A stretch of 64,000 nt of DNA from Intestinibaculum porci (GCF_003925875.1 NZ_AP019309.1:744001-808000), one strand, 5' to 3'; numbered from the stretch's first letter, positions 1-9,786 are shown. Numbers and translations: made by a program. The notes: a model not told the origin generated them from the letters alone.

Positions 1-1
1 G

Positions 2-2089
2 ATTATGAAAGGTGTTACTACTAAGCAAATTAGTGATTTGGTTGCCCAGTTAGGCATTGATTATATGCAGGGATCTTATTTCAAAGAATATGCTGTGTAT
101 TCAAGAATGCATCCCCGCTACAATAATTTGGATTTTGAATTGCCCGCTGAATATCATTATCAGGAAGCCATCAGCCGCCAGCCTTTATATGAAGCACCTG
201 ATCAGGCTTGCTGCATCGTTGAAGTAGAACATCATTTTAAAAAATTTCTGGCGATGAATGGGGCTTTCCAATCCTTATGGCATAATCTGCAGGTGAGCAG
301 CATCAGCGCCTTAGAAGATCTTTTCAATCATAAACCGCAAGTCTTTAAAAAGAATATGCGGATGATTGTCAATGAAGCGAAACGCCATCAGCAGCCGCAG
401 CTTTTTAGTGTGATTGTCAATACGTTTTTAGTGGAAGGGGAGCTTTCGGCGATTGCCTCAATGAAAACCAAAGAAGCGTATATGATTCGCATCAGACAGG
501 TGAAGGTCGCCGCAACGGATGATCGGCCAGAAAAACTGCTGGAGTATTTAGCGAGCCGTTATGAGCAGGCGTATTTATATCAGCCGAGTCGTGATCAGGC
601 AACGCCGATCTTACATAACAGCTCTCTCCATGATAATGTTTTACAGGCGAGTGCCCTGATGAATTTCTTTGTTGATCATCAGCTCTATCCGGAGGAAGAG
701 GAACACTATCGTCAGTTTATGTCTTCTAAGTCTCTGTTAAGTCGGATTTATAGTTCACCAAGTCAGTGCGTCGAAGATAACTTTCGTATTCTTGATGAAG
801 ATGGTCATTATCCATTAAAACGGATTACCATTTCGCTTTGTGAAGATGGCAAGGATCCCTTGCTGCTATATACTATTTCGTCTCCGCGCACGCAAACGTC
901 CTATGCGAAAAGTCTGACAAATAAAGGCGGCTTTTCTTACAGTAATCTCTTTGATAATATTCTCCATCAGTTAAAAATTGGCATCTTCTGGAAAGATCGT
1001 GACCGCCGCTTCGTCGGAACAAATCGCACTTTCCTCAAGTATTTCGGTTTTGCCTCAGAAAAAGAGTTACTGGGCAAACGGGATGAGGATTTAGGTTATC
1101 ACTTAGATCCGATGCAGTTTAAAGAAGATGAAGAGCATGTCATTAACGAAGGGGCAACGATTATTAATCGCGAAGGCATCTGTGTAGTCGATGGCAACTT
1201 ACGTAAGATTCGTAACTTTAAACTGCCCATTTATGAGCAGGGAGAGATTATTGGTTTATTTGGCTGCTTTGAGGATGTGACGGATCGCAGTATTATCGTG
1301 AAGAACTTTCTAAATTATCAGGATCAAGTCACGAAGTGTGCCAATAAGACAGGCTTAGAGATTGCTTTAGATCAGTATATTAAGGAATATACACTCAATC
1401 ATATTGATTTTAGTTATATCTGTTTGTCCATTGATAATTTAAAGGTGATGATTCATGATGAAGGCATGGATCAGGTGAATATCTTATTAAAGAAGATTGC
1501 GGATGTTTTAAAGAAATTAGTACGTAATCAAGGCTTAGTGGCTTATATTTATGGCGATCTGTTTGTCGTCATCAGTCAGGAGACAAATCAGCAGGCGATT
1601 GCTGATACGATTTGTTTAATGGGTGAACGGATTCAGGAAATTGTCGTCAGCGGATCACGGTTAACGCCCTATTTGACGAGTGCTTATGCTTTATATAGTG
1701 AAGCGGAGAACCAAAGCGCTATTGATGATCTGGTTTTAAAACGGTTATTAGAAAATAAGCAGGAAATGAAAAAGAAGCGGGAAGAGAATATGGTGAAACA
1801 GTCTCTTTCTACTTATTTGGAGATTGTGAAAAGCTATGAAGCCGTCTTTACGCATATTATCATTATGGATGAAGATTTGCAGATCTTACATCAGGTACAT
1901 ACCTTCCCTCATGTTCATGACTATCTGATGAGTGAAGATGTTGGTTATGATCTGCAGACACAAAAGCATCATAATACGTATTCGGGTATTGAAATGATCG
2001 ATGGGGAATCGTATTACTGTGTTACGAAGTGGCAGGAACTTGGTCATCGCGGTTATATTATTGAATTATCTAAGAAAGTAGAGATGTGA
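2..2089 (+). CDS. Degenerate EAL - PAS - GGDEF-like signalling protein (5' truncated by window edge)
   Basis: The frame is open to the left edge, so the N-terminus is missing. The first ~32 residues match the end of an EAL phosphodiesterase domain (KGVTTKQISDL, then LGIDYMQGSYF), but the usual AEGVET reads MKGVTT, so a catalytic Glu is Lys. A ~280-residue linker region that I do not recognise follows. A PAS-like domain lies near residues 315-430 (GIFWKDRDRRFVGTNRTF) and a GGDEF-like domain near 440-590, where GGDEF has decayed to YGDLF. No active-site signature for making or degrading c-di-GMP is visible, so a sensor or scaffold role is more likely than catalysis. It ends ~290 bp before rpsL and is probably a separate unit. 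Confidence 0.7.
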   Translation: MMKGVTTKQISDLVAQLGIDYMQGSYFKEYAVYSRMHPRYNNLDFELPAEYHYQEAISRQPLYEAPDQACCIVEVEHHFKKFLAMNGAFQSLWHNLQVSSISALEDLFNHKPQVFKKNMRMIVNEAKRHQQPQLFSVIVNTFLVEGELSAIASMKTKEAYMIRIRQVKVAATDDRPEKLLEYLASRYEQAYLYQPSRDQATPILHNSSLHDNVLQASALMNFFVDHQLYPEEEEHYRQFMSSKSLLSRIYSSPSQCVEDNFRILDEDGHYPLKRITISLCEDGKDPLLLYTISSPRTQTSYAKSLTNKGGFSYSNLFDNILHQLKIGIFWKDRDRRFVGTNRTFLKYFGFASEKELLGKRDEDLGYHLDPMQFKEDEEHVINEGATIINREGICVVDGNLRKIRNFKLPIYEQGEIIGLFGCFEDVTDRSIIVKNFLNYQDQVTKCANKTGLEIALDQYIKEYTLNHIDFSYICLSIDNLKVMIHDEGMDQVNILLKKIADVLKKLVRNQGLVAYIYGDLFVVISQETNQQAIADTICLMGERIQEIVVSGSRLTPYLTSAYALYSEAENQSAIDDLVLKRLLENKQEMKKKREENMVKQSLSTYLEIVKSYEAVFTHIIIMDEDLQILHQVHTFPHVHDYLMSEDVGYDLQTQKHHNTYSGIEMIDGESYYCVTKWQELGHRGYIIELSKKVEM

Positions 2090-2261
2090 TCATCTTTACT
2101 TTCTTTTACGTTAAGCAAATAGGTATTCGCAGACGTTATACAGCGATGTTAAAGAGGTGAGAAGATATACGTATTTTTCTTAAAAAAGTATTGTTCTGCT
2201 CATATAAAAGTGCTATATTAAACGCACGGGTTCGTTGATTTAAAAAAGAGTAAAAAAAGTG

Positions 2262-2290
2262 TTGACTTCAGGTAGTCAATTATGTATTAT
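2262..2290 (+). promoter_or_regulatory. Promoter of the rpsL-rpsG-fusA operon
   Basis: TTGACT and TATTAT are separated by 17 bp and lie ~90 bp before the rpsL start. The 2090-2377 gap holds nothing else I can identify. Confidence 0.65.
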
Positions 2291-2377
2291 ATCAAAGGTG
2301 CTTGTTGACAAGCATTATTTTATAACTGAATTTTTGAAACACCCGGAATTGTGTGTTAGAAAAGAAAGGAGAAAACA

Positions 2378-2791
2378 ATGCCTACAATTAATCAGTTAGT
2401 TAGAAAAGGACGTAGTGAAAAAGTTAAGAAATATAAATCTCCAGCATTACAGAGAGGTTATAACTCATTAGCTAAGAAAGCTACTAAGGTTGCTTCACCT
2501 CAGAAGCGTGGAGTTTGTACACGTGTGGCTACTATGACACCTAAAAAACCAAACTCAGCTTTACGTAAATATGCCAGAGTTAGATTATCTAACGGTTTAG
2601 AAGTAACAGCTTATATCCCAGGAATTGGTCACAACTTACAGGAACACTCAGTTGTATTAATTCGTGGTGGACGTGTAAAGGACTTACCAGGGGTTCGTTA
2701 CCATATTATCCGTGGTACTATGGACTGCGCTGGTGTTAAAGATCGTGCACAGGGCCGTTCTCGTTACGGAACTAAAAAACCAAAGAAATAA
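2378..2791 (+). CDS. rpsL: 30S ribosomal protein S12
   Basis: 137 aa, normal length. It carries the [14 protein letters not shown] and [14 protein letters not shown] segments that line the decoding centre; both lysines whose change gives streptomycin resistance are wild type. S12 helps the 30S A site check codon-anticodon pairing. An AAAGGAG ribosome site precedes the ATG. It is the first gene of the str operon, with rpsG 17 bp downstream. Confidence 0.98.
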   Translation: MPTINQLVRKGRSEKVKKYKSPALQRGYNSLAKKATKVASPQKRGVCTRVATMTPKKPNSALRKYARVRLSNGLEVTAYIPGIGHNLQEHSVVLIRGGRVKDLPGVRYHIIRGTMDCAGVKDRAQGRSRYGTKKPKK

Positions 2792-2808
2792 AATAGGAGG
2801 AATTGCTA

Positions 2809-3279
2809 ATGTCTAGAAAAGGACGTATTGCTAAGAGAGATGTATTACCTGATCCAGTTTACAATAGCAAAACTATTACTAAATTAATCAATAACATCAT
2901 GCTCGATGGTAAAAAAGGTGTCGCTCAGAACATCTTATATAACGCATTTAAAGAAGTAGAAGCTAAGACTGGCAAACCAGCTATGGAAGTTTTTGATGCT
3001 GCAATCAATAACATCATGCCTGTTCTTGAATTAAAAGTAAGACGAGTTGGTGGTGCTAACTACCAGGTCCCAGTTGAAGTTTCACCAGAAAGAAGATTAA
3101 CATTAGGTTTAAGATGGTTAACTCAGTATTCTCGTTTAAGAAATGAAAATACGATGATTGATCGTTTAGCTAATGAAATCATTGATGCTTCTAACGGTAC
3201 CGGCGCTGCTGTTAAGAAGAAAGATGATACTCATAAAATGGCTGAAGCCAACAAAGCTTTCGCACATTTCCGTTGGTAA
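2809..3279 (+). CDS. rpsG: 30S ribosomal protein S7
   Basis: 156 aa from the ATG at 2809, the usual length. An AGGAGG at 2795-2800 sits 8 bp before it, so this start is preferred over the in-frame TTG at 2803. It starts [16 protein letters not shown], typical of S7, which nucleates assembly of the 30S head by binding the 3' domain of 16S rRNA and contacts E-site tRNA. It lies between rpsL and fusA in the conserved order and is cotranscribed with them. Confidence 0.98.
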   Translation: MSRKGRIAKRDVLPDPVYNSKTITKLINNIMLDGKKGVAQNILYNAFKEVEAKTGKPAMEVFDAAINNIMPVLELKVRRVGGANYQVPVEVSPERRLTLGLRWLTQYSRLRNENTMIDRLANEIIDASNGTGAAVKKKDDTHKMAEANKAFAHFRW

Positions 3280-3321
3280 TATCATTTTATATATAGAAGA
3301 AATATTTAAAAGGAGAAAATT

Positions 3322-5400
3322 ATGGCTCGTGAATTTCCACTAGAAAAAACACGTAATATCGGGATCATGGCTCATATCGATGCTGGTAAAACCACAACGA
3401 CTGAACGTGTCCTCTATTACACTGGTAAAATCCATAAGATTGGTGAAACACACGATGGTGCTTCACAGATGGACTGGATGGAACAGGAACAGGAACGTGG
3501 TATCACTATCACTTCCGCTGCCACTACTGCGCATTGGAAAGGTTACAGAATTAACATTATCGATACACCGGGTCACGTTGACTTCACAGTCGAAGTTGAA
3601 AGATCTTTACGTGTATTAGATGGTGCTGTTACTGTCCTTGACTCTAAGGCAGGGGTTGAACCTCAGACTGAAACAGTTTGGAGACAGGCTACAACTTATG
3701 GTGTACCTCGTATCGTATTCTCTAACAAAATGGATGCGACAGGTGCAGACTTCATTATGTCTTTAGAATCAATCGGTAAACGTTTAGGCGCTAATGCCGT
3801 AGCAATTCAGTTACCAATCGGTGCTGAATCAACATTCGAAGGCGTTATTGACTTAGTGACTATGAAAGCATTATATTTCGAAGGTGCTGAAGGGATCGAA
3901 GTCATTGAAAAAGAAATTCCTGATGAATACAAAGATCAGGCACAGGAATACCATGAAAAGATGTTAGAAGCTGCTGCATCATTTGATGATGATTTATTAA
4001 TGCAGGTTCTTGAAGGTGAAGAACCAGACATCGCACAGGTAAAGGCTGCCATCCGTAAAGGGACATTAGCAGTTGAATTATTCCCTGTATTATGTGGTTC
4101 CGCTTATAAAGATAAAGGTGTTCAGCCAATGTTAGATGCTGTTATCGATTACTTACCAGCACCTACTGATGTCCCTTCAATCAAGGGTACAGATGCTGAA
4201 GGCAACGAAGTAGATCGTCATCCATCAGATGATGAACCATTCGCAGCTTTAGCATTCAAAGTTATGACTGACCCATATGTAGGGAAATTAACATTCTTCC
4301 GTGTTTATTCAGGTACTGCTGAATCAGGAACTTATGTATTAAACTCTACAAAAGATAAGAGAGAACGTTTAGGACGTATCTTACAGATGCACGCTAACCA
4401 CCGTAAAGAAATCGATAAGGTTTATGCTGGTGATATCGCTGCCGCTGTAGGTTTCAAAAATACAACGACTGGTGATACTCTTTGTGATGAAAACAACTTC
4501 GTTATCTTAGAGAAGATGGAATTCCCAGAACCAGTAATCGAATTAGCTATTGAACCAAAAACAAAAGCTGATAACGATAAATTAGGTATCGCTTTAGCTA
4601 AGTTAGCTGAAGAAGATCCAACTTTCAGAACATCAACAAACCCTGAAACTGGTGATACAATCATCGCTGGTATGGGTGAATTACACTTAGACGTCATCGT
4701 TGACCGTTTAAAACGTGAATTCAACGTAGTCGCTAACGTTGGTGCTCCTCAGGTTGCTTACCGTGAAACAATCACAAAAGCAGCTGATGTTGAAGGTAAG
4801 TTCATCAGACAGTCTGGTGGTCGTGGTCAGTATGGTCACGTTTGGATCAAATTTGAACCAAACCCAGGCAAAGGCTTTGAATTCGTTGACGCAGTAGTCG
4901 GCGGGGCTGTCCCAAGAGAATACATTGGTTCAGTTAAACAGGGTCTTGAAGAAGCATTAAATAATGGTATCATCGCTGGTTATCCAGTCTTAGATATTAA
5001 AGCGACATTATTCGATGGTTCTTACCATGATGTCGATTCATCTGAACAGGCATACAAGATCGCTGCTTCTATGGCATTAAAGAACTCTGCTAAGAAGTGT
5101 GATCCAGTTATCTTAGAACCAATCATGAAGGTTGAAGTGACTGCTCCAGCTGAATACTTAGGTTCAGTTATGGGTGATATCTCATCTCGTCGTGGTATGA
5201 TCGATGGTCAGGAAGAAAGAGGTAACGCTGTTATGGTTGAAGCTTCTGTACCACTTTCTGAAATGTTCGGTTATGCAACTGACTTACGTTCATTCACTCA
5301 GGGCCGTGGTAACTACACTATGCAGTTCAACCGTTATGAACAGGTACCTAAGTCAATTCGTGAAAAGATCATTAAAGAAAAAGGCGGAAAAGAAGACTAA
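3322..5400 (+). CDS. fusA: Translation elongation factor G
   Basis: 692 aa, full length. The GTPase domain shows [13 protein letters not shown] (P loop), DTPGHVDF (G3) and NKMD (G4); domains II-V follow, ending with the EF-G C-terminal domain (SSRRGMIDG). It is the cytosolic GTPase that moves tRNA and mRNA through the ribosome. It lies 42 bp after rpsG with an AAGGAG site. The GGQ-like specialisations of tetracycline-protection proteins are not seen, so this is housekeeping EF-G. Confidence 0.98.
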   Translation: MAREFPLEKTRNIGIMAHIDAGKTTTTERVLYYTGKIHKIGETHDGASQMDWMEQEQERGITITSAATTAHWKGYRINIIDTPGHVDFTVEVERSLRVLDGAVTVLDSKAGVEPQTETVWRQATTYGVPRIVFSNKMDATGADFIMSLESIGKRLGANAVAIQLPIGAESTFEGVIDLVTMKALYFEGAEGIEVIEKEIPDEYKDQAQEYHEKMLEAAASFDDDLLMQVLEGEEPDIAQVKAAIRKGTLAVELFPVLCGSAYKDKGVQPMLDAVIDYLPAPTDVPSIKGTDAEGNEVDRHPSDDEPFAALAFKVMTDPYVGKLTFFRVYSGTAESGTYVLNSTKDKRERLGRILQMHANHRKEIDKVYAGDIAAAVGFKNTTTGDTLCDENNFVILEKMEFPEPVIELAIEPKTKADNDKLGIALAKLAEEDPTFRTSTNPETGDTIIAGMGELHLDVIVDRLKREFNVVANVGAPQVAYRETITKAADVEGKFIRQSGGRGQYGHVWIKFEPNPGKGFEFVDAVVGGAVPREYIGSVKQGLEEALNNGIIAGYPVLDIKATLFDGSYHDVDSSEQAYKIAASMALKNSAKKCDPVILEPIMKVEVTAPAEYLGSVMGDISSRRGMIDGQEERGNAVMVEASVPLSEMFGYATDLRSFTQGRGNYTMQFNRYEQVPKSIREKIIKEKGGKED

Positions 5401-5424
5401 TTCTTTCACGCAAACCGTTTTGTG

Positions 5425-5449
5425 AGTGGTAAGTCGGTGACTTATCACT
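5425..5449 (+). other. Hairpin in the fusA-tuf spacer
   Basis: An 11-bp stem (AGTGGTAAGTC paired with GACTTATCACT, one G-U) with a 3-nt loop follows fusA. No U tract follows, so it may be a processing or attenuation hairpin rather than a true terminator. Confidence 0.4.
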
Positions 5450-5549
5450 TGCAAGGCATGAAAAGTCATGAATTATATTGCTTTTTAGCAGTAATTCATA
5501 TAGAATGTATATGTAAAATTTTAAGTAATTAATAGGAGGAAGACCTTAA

Positions 5550-6734
5550 ATGGCAAAAGAACATTTTAACCGTGGTAAAGTCCATGTAAACGTTGGTACT
5601 ATCGGTCACGTTGACCATGGTAAAACTACATTAACTGCTGCAATCACTAAATACCTTTCTGAAAAAGGTATGGCTAAATTCGAAGATTACAGCCAGATCG
5701 ATGCCGCTCCAGAAGAAAAGGAACGTGGTATCACAATCAACACTGCACACGTTGAATACGAAACTGAACATCGTCACTATGCACACGTTGACTGTCCGGG
5801 CCATGCTGACTACATCAAGAACATGATCACTGGTGCAGCTCAGATGGATGGTTCTATCTTAGTTGTTGCTGCAACTGATGGACCTATGCCACAGACAAGA
5901 GAACATATCTTATTATCTCGTCAGGTTGGTGTACCTTACATCATCGTATTCTTAAACAAATGCGATATGGTTGATGACGAAGAATTAATCGACTTAGTAG
6001 AAATGGAAGTTCGTGAATTATTAAATGAATACGACTTCCCAGGTGATGATACTCCAATCATCCGTGGTTCAGCTTTAAAAGCACTTGAAGGCGATCCAAA
6101 ATGGACTCCTGCAATCCAGGAATTATTAGACACAATGGATTCTTATATCCCTGATCCAGTCAGAGATACTGATAAACCATTCTTAATGCCAGTTGAAGAC
6201 GTATTCACAATCACTGGTCGTGGTACTGTTGCTACTGGTAGAGTAGAACGTGGTCAGTTAAACTTAAATGATCCAATCGAAATCGTTGGTATCAAAGAAA
6301 CTCAGCAGTCAGTAGCTACTGGTATCGAAATGTTCCGTAAGTTATTAGACTACGCAATCGCTGGTGACAACGTTGGTGTCTTATTAAGAGGTATCAACCG
6401 TGATCAGATCGAAAGAGGTCAGGTTATCGCTAAACCTGGTTCAGTTCACCCACATAAGAAATTCAAATCTCATGTCTACATCTTAACTAAAGATGAAGGT
6501 GGACGTCATACTCCTTTCTTCGCTAACTATCGTCCTCAGTTCTATTTCAGAACTACTGACATCACTGGTGTTATTGAATTACCAGAAGGCGTAGAAATGG
6601 TTATGCCTGGCGACAACGTTGAATTAGACGTAGAATTAATTCACCCAATCGCTATCGAAAACGGTACTCGTTTCTCTATCCGTGAAGGTGGTAGAACTGT
6701 TGGTGCTGGTAACGTTACTGAAATCGTTGAATAA
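5550..6734 (+). CDS. tuf: Translation elongation factor Tu
   Basis: 394 aa, full length. GTPase motifs [21 protein letters not shown] and NKCD are intact, followed by the two beta-barrel domains. EF-Tu-GTP carries aminoacyl-tRNA to the ribosomal A site. An AGGAGG site precedes the ATG. It is the last gene of the str group and is closed by a strong terminator; the mobile mosaic starts just after. Confidence 0.98.
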   Translation: MAKEHFNRGKVHVNVGTIGHVDHGKTTLTAAITKYLSEKGMAKFEDYSQIDAAPEEKERGITINTAHVEYETEHRHYAHVDCPGHADYIKNMITGAAQMDGSILVVAATDGPMPQTREHILLSRQVGVPYIIVFLNKCDMVDDEELIDLVEMEVRELLNEYDFPGDDTPIIRGSALKALEGDPKWTPAIQELLDTMDSYIPDPVRDTDKPFLMPVEDVFTITGRGTVATGRVERGQLNLNDPIEIVGIKETQQSVATGIEMFRKLLDYAIAGDNVGVLLRGINRDQIERGQVIAKPGSVHPHKKFKSHVYILTKDEGGRHTPFFANYRPQFYFRTTDITGVIELPEGVEMVMPGDNVELDVELIHPIAIENGTRFSIREGGRTVGAGNVTEIVE

Positions 6735-6745
6735 GAGTAACATGC

Positions 6746-6777
6746 AAGAAGGTATCCTTAGGGATATCTTCTTTTTT
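6746..6777 (+). terminator. Rho-independent terminator of tuf
   Basis: 12-bp stem (AAGAAGGTATCC / GGATATCTTCTT, one G-U), TTAG loop and a T run. Confidence 0.9.
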
Positions 6778-7093
6778 GGCGCCTTATATTTAAAATGGTA
6801 TATTTAAACTTACGCATATTGAATTTATAGAAATTTTTGAACAGAAAATGCGCTGATTTTCTTCTAGGGTTTTAATAGCAAATACAGGCTGCTGAGAAGA
6901 GTCTTATAGGCAGCAAATTAACTTTTAATACTTATTGGAAGATCTAAAAACTTGCATGACCGTCTGAAGATAAATTATGATCATGAAACAAATCATAGAA
7001 TTGTACCTGGATTCAAAAATTAAAAAACAGGGTATTATAATGAAATATATTTAAAGTATTTAAAATATAATTAAAAAACAGTGTTTTATAACC
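6778..7093. other. Left junction region of the ermB mosaic; no gene seen
   Basis: AT-rich, with no convincing ORF. A short repeat (ATTAAAAAACAG) occurs at about 7018 and 7072. The border between chromosome and imported DNA must lie between the tuf terminator and the ermB promoter, but I cannot place it exactly. Confidence 0.5.
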
Positions 7094-7122
7094 TTGACAA
7101 GATAATTAAAATTTTGTATAAT
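7094..7122 (+). promoter_or_regulatory. ermB promoter
   Basis: Consensus TTGACA and TATAAT separated by 17 bp, 57 bp before the leader peptide start. Confidence 0.85.
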
Positions 7123-7178
7123 AGGAATTGAAGTTAAATTAGATGCTAAAAATTTGTAATTAAGAAGTAGGGATCGTC

Positions 7179-7262
7179 ATGTTGGTATTCCAAATGCGTA
7201 ATGTAGATAAAACATCTACTGTTTTGAAACAGACTAAAAACAGTGATTACGCAGATAAATAA
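7179..7262 (+). CDS. ermBL: ErmB leader peptide (translational attenuation)
   Basis: A 27-residue ORF that begins MLVFQMRNVDKTST and ends YADK, matching the known ErmBL peptide. In the known system a ribosome with bound macrolide stalls at the Asp of MLVFQMRNVD, which refolds the mRNA and frees the ermB start. The ribosome site here reads GTAGGGAT, weaker than the GGAGGGAT I recall from other copies. Confidence 0.92.
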   Translation: MLVFQMRNVDKTSTVLKQTKNSDYADK

Positions 7263-7386
7263 ATACGTTAGATTAATTCCTACCAGTGACTAATCTTATG
7301 ACTTTTTAAACAGATAACTAAAATTACAAACAAATCATTTAACTTCTGTATTTATTTACAGATGTAATCACTTCAGGAGTGATTAC
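7263..7386 (+). promoter_or_regulatory. ermB attenuator; hairpin covering the ermB ribosome site
   Basis: GTAATCACT (7364-7372) pairs with AGTGATTAC (7378-7386), so the AGGAG of ermB lies in the loop and 3' arm and the ATG follows at once. This fits drug-induced unmasking after stalling in the leader peptide. Confidence 0.75.
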
Positions 7387-8124
7387 ATGAACAAAAATAT
7401 AAAATATTCTCAAAACTTTTTAACGAGTGAAAAAGTACTCAACCAAATAATAAAACAATTGAATTTAAAAGAAACCGATACCGTTTACGAAATTGGAACA
7501 GGTAAAGGGCATTTAACGACGAAACTGGCTAAAATAAGTAAACAGGTAACGTCTATTGAATTAGACAGTCATCTATTCAACTTATCGTCAGAAAAATTAA
7601 AACTGAATACTCGTGTCACTTTAATTCACCAAGATATTCTACAGTTTCAATTCCCTAACAAACAGAGGTATAAAATTGTTGGGAGTATTCCTTACCATTT
7701 AAGCACACAAATTATTAAAAAAGTGGTTTTTGAAAGCCATGCGTCTGACATCTATCTGATTGTTGAAGAAGGATTCTATAAGCGTACCTTGGATATTCAC
7801 CGAACACTAGGGTTGCTCTTGCACACTCAAGTCTCGATTCAGCAATTGCTTAAGCTGCCAGCGGAATGCTTTCATCCTAAACCAAAAGTAAACAGTGTCT
7901 TAATAAAACTTACCCGCCATACCACAGATGTTCCAGATAAATATTGGAAGCTATATACGTACTTTGTTTCAAAATGGGTCAATCGAGAATATCGTCAACT
8001 GTTTACTAAAAATCAGTTTCATCAAGCAATGAAACACGCCAAAGTAAACAATTTAAGTACCGTTACTTATGAGCAAGTATTGTCTATTTTTAATAGTTAT
8101 CTATTATTTAACGGGAGGAAATAA
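7387..8124 (+). CDS. ermB: 23S rRNA adenine N6-methyltransferase ErmB
   Basis: 245 aa, full length and, as far as I can tell by eye, the canonical ErmB sequence. It is an SAM-dependent Rossmann methyltransferase ([11 protein letters not shown] for SAM binding near residue 36; the catalytic NPPY-like motif is GSIPYHLST). It dimethylates A2058 of 23S rRNA (E. coli numbering), giving macrolide, lincosamide and streptogramin B resistance. It is acquired: it follows a leader peptide and is surrounded by plasmid and transposon remnants rather than chromosomal genes. No frameshift is seen, so it should be functional. Confidence 0.98.
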
Positions 8125-8128
8125 TTCT

Positions 8129-8194
8129 ATGAGTCGCTTTTGTAAATTTGGAAAGTTACACGTTACTAAAGGGAATGTAGATAAATTATTATGA
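8129..8194 (+). CDS. Short truncated ORF after ermB
   Basis: 21 codons starting MSRFCKFGKLHVTKGN, 4 bp after ermB, with a GGGAGGAA ribosome site. It commonly trails ermB and looks like the 5' stub of a longer plasmid gene cut by the fusion to the Mob remnant, whose frame overlaps it. It probably has no function. Confidence 0.5.
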   Translation: MSRFCKFGKLHVTKGNVDKLL

Positions 8195-8567
8195 AGATTT
8201 ATATAAATCGAATGAGCAACTAAAAAAATATGCAGAAACAGATTTACCAAAAAGAATTGATTACGTAAAAGGCAAATACAAAGAGGTAGTGCGTGATTAC
8301 AATGATTTGGCAGATAGATTTAATAATAATTTAGAGAAAATTGATTCGTTGGAGAAAGAGAATAAATCGCTTAAAAACGAAATTAAGGGCATTTACAGAG
8401 GTTTTAATCAGTTTATGGAAAATACCCTTGGTGCAACTGTTGGACAAGCTAAAAAGCTCATGAATAACCTTGTGAGCGAAATTAAAGAGTTTGTAAAAGG
8501 TGGAGAGTTTGAAAAAATTCATAGAAATGAAACTCAAACACGAGATAGAGATGAATTAAGTCGTTAG
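8181..8567 (+). pseudogene. C-terminal remnant of a MobV/Pre-type plasmid mobilisation protein
   Basis: After a stop at 8178 the frame stays open through DLYKSNEQLKKYAETDLPK to the stop at 8567, with no proper start until a GTG at 8289. The coiled-coil stretch (NNLEKIDSLEKENKSLKNE) and the tail resemble the C-terminus of Pre/Mob relaxases of Gram-positive plasmids. The N-terminal relaxase domain is absent, so it cannot nick DNA. It marks the plasmid origin of the ermB segment. The family call rests on pattern only. Confidence 0.55.
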
Positions 8568-8856
8568 AAGCTCATATTTGCGTTCTAAGACGTTTTAAAT
8601 CAATTCGAGTATATTTACACGTGATTATTACTTTTCGTCGGCATAAGCGTTTAAAATGGCTATAAATAATAAAGACGGCGCTTTAAAGTAGCGTAGGCTA
8701 TCCAGTTTTTTGGGGTTTTTCAAACCGTAGGGTTTGCACCTCCCCACGAAAACTTATAGGCCTTTGGAGTAAATAAAACTCCCACTATACTGAGCGTATT
8801 GTTAGCGAAGACTCACAGTCTGAGAAATCTGGCTGATGGGTCTTCGCTATTTACTT
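8568..8856. other. Non-coding remnant between the Mob relic and the next gene
   Basis: No gene seen. An inverted repeat AGCGAAGAC (8804-8812) / GTCTTCGCT (8840-8848) is present. A segment near 8617-8637 (ACGTGATTATTACTTTTCGTCG) is similar to the reverse complement of 19095-19120, so the two outer parts of the mosaic share diverged sequence. Confidence 0.45.
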
Positions 8857-9528
8857 TTACAGGTGTGCCTGGTGATAAGCCAGGCGCTTTTTATATCGCT
8901 CAACTGCCTGATTATAAAACCGGTAGGCCTCCAGAAAGCTGGCTGAATACAGGAAGAACATGCCATCCAGTTTATAAAGCGGATTGGTAAAGAACCAGTG
9001 ACCATCATTAATCCATTTAATGCATGCTCCTTCCTCACGGGGAGTGACTGGGTGATCCTTCTTGTACTTCTCGAAATCATAGAAATCAATAACCATGTAG
9101 CTTTGATCCTCTTCAGTCAGTTCGTCTGTATGAGGATCTCTTTTTTGAATATTAGTGTAATCAGCTTCGAAGTAGTTATTTCTAAAGCCGTTTTTATAGG
9201 CTTCAATGATGAGTCTCTGCATGAATGTGGCTTCGGCTATGTTCATAGGACGGCCGTTGTTGTCTTTCATATTAAATTCATTGGCATAGAAGCTATGGCC
9301 GCTGCGTATCCAGTCAATACAGTGCTGTTCCTCATCATTCATAAGCTCAATGGATGTTTCCTTATCAAGAAACCTATCGAGTTCATCCAGATAATGACGA
9401 GTGTCCTCGTCGTCGTAATAAATATTATTATCAGGAGCACAGCTGGGTTCCAGTCTATCGCAGGCATCATATTCCTTTCTGTATTCTCCATAGTTTTTAA
9501 GATCTTTTGAGTAGGTGTGTTTGCTCAT
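8857..9528 (-). CDS. Hypothetical protein with an internal duplication
   Basis: 223 aa, not recognised. Two repeats are visible: residues 66-112 (EEQHCIDWIRSGHSFYANEF ... LIIEAY) and 165-203 (EEGACIKWINDGHWFFTNPL ... FLEAY), sharing C-I-x-W-I-x-x-G-H-x-F and a LEAY end. The N-terminal 60 residues are very acidic. No signal peptide or membrane segment. An AAAGGA site precedes the ATG. It follows the RHH gene on the same strand, with a terminator-like hairpin between. The last ~12 residues run into the hairpin at 8867, so the C-terminus may be a junction product. Confidence 0.6.
   Translation of the reverse strand: MSKHTYSKDLKNYGEYRKEYDACDRLEPSCAPDNNIYYDDEDTRHYLDELDRFLDKETSIELMNDEEQHCIDWIRSGHSFYANEFNMKDNNGRPMNIAEATFMQRLIIEAYKNGFRNNYFEADYTNIQKRDPHTDELTEEDQSYMVIDFYDFEKYKKDHPVTPREEGACIKWINDGHWFFTNPLYKLDGMFFLYSASFLEAYRFYNQAVERYKKRLAYHQAHL
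8867..8892 (+). terminator. Rho-independent terminator (plus strand)
   Basis: GCCTGG / CCAGGC stem followed by GCTTTTTA. It overlaps the 3' end of the minus-strand gene that follows, which suggests that gene's tail was taken from foreign sequence. Confidence 0.6.
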
Positions 9529-9560
9529 AATATTTATGTCCTTTCTGTTTATAAAATAAA

Positions 9561-9585
9561 GCGGAGAGGCATAAAGCTTCTCCGC
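9561..9585 (-). terminator. Hairpin between the RHH gene and the duplicated-domain gene
   Basis: GCGGAGA / TCTCCGC stem followed on the minus strand by TTTATTTT. It may reduce expression of the downstream gene relative to the RHH gene. Confidence 0.6.
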
Positions 9586-9594
9586 AGATGGTTG

Positions 9595-9786
9595 TTATTC
9601 ATCTGGTTCATGATCGAATAGTGATTCCTGCCTCCAGCTTACGTCATATTTGACTTTCGCATTCATGATCCAGGATGTCAGTGCTGATGACATCGACTGG
9701 TGCTGTTCAAATGCATACTGGTGAAGTCTTTCGTAGACTTCGGGATCAAGAGAGAAGGAAACCATTTTTCTTTTTTGCTTTTTCAT
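9595..9786 (-). CDS. Small ribbon-helix-helix DNA-binding protein
   Basis: 63 aa. The start KKQKRKMVSFSLDPEVYERL followed by an amphipathic helix pair (HQYAFEQHQSMSSALTSWIM) fits an Arc/CopG/MetJ fold: a basic strand, then two helices. These proteins bind tandem operator repeats as dimers, and four 11-bp repeats lie directly upstream, so autoregulation is likely. It heads a two-gene minus-strand unit with the 223-aa protein. A copy-control protein, an antitoxin or a transposon regulator are all possible; I cannot choose. Confidence 0.65.
   Translation of the reverse strand: MKKQKRKMVSFSLDPEVYERLHQYAFEQHQSMSSALTSWIMNAKVKYDVSWRQESLFDHEPDE

Noticed and set aside
3322-5400. Tetracycline ribosomal-protection gene near ermB
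   Set aside because: Sequence, position and operon are those of housekeeping EF-G.
8799-8990. Short plus-strand ORF near 8.8 kb
   Set aside because: Runs through two hairpins and antisense to the better supported 223-aa gene.
8998-9510. 170-codon plus-strand ORF
   Set aside because: It is the antisense shadow of the 223-aa gene; hydrophobic composition is an artefact of the opposite frame, and no ribosome site precedes it.
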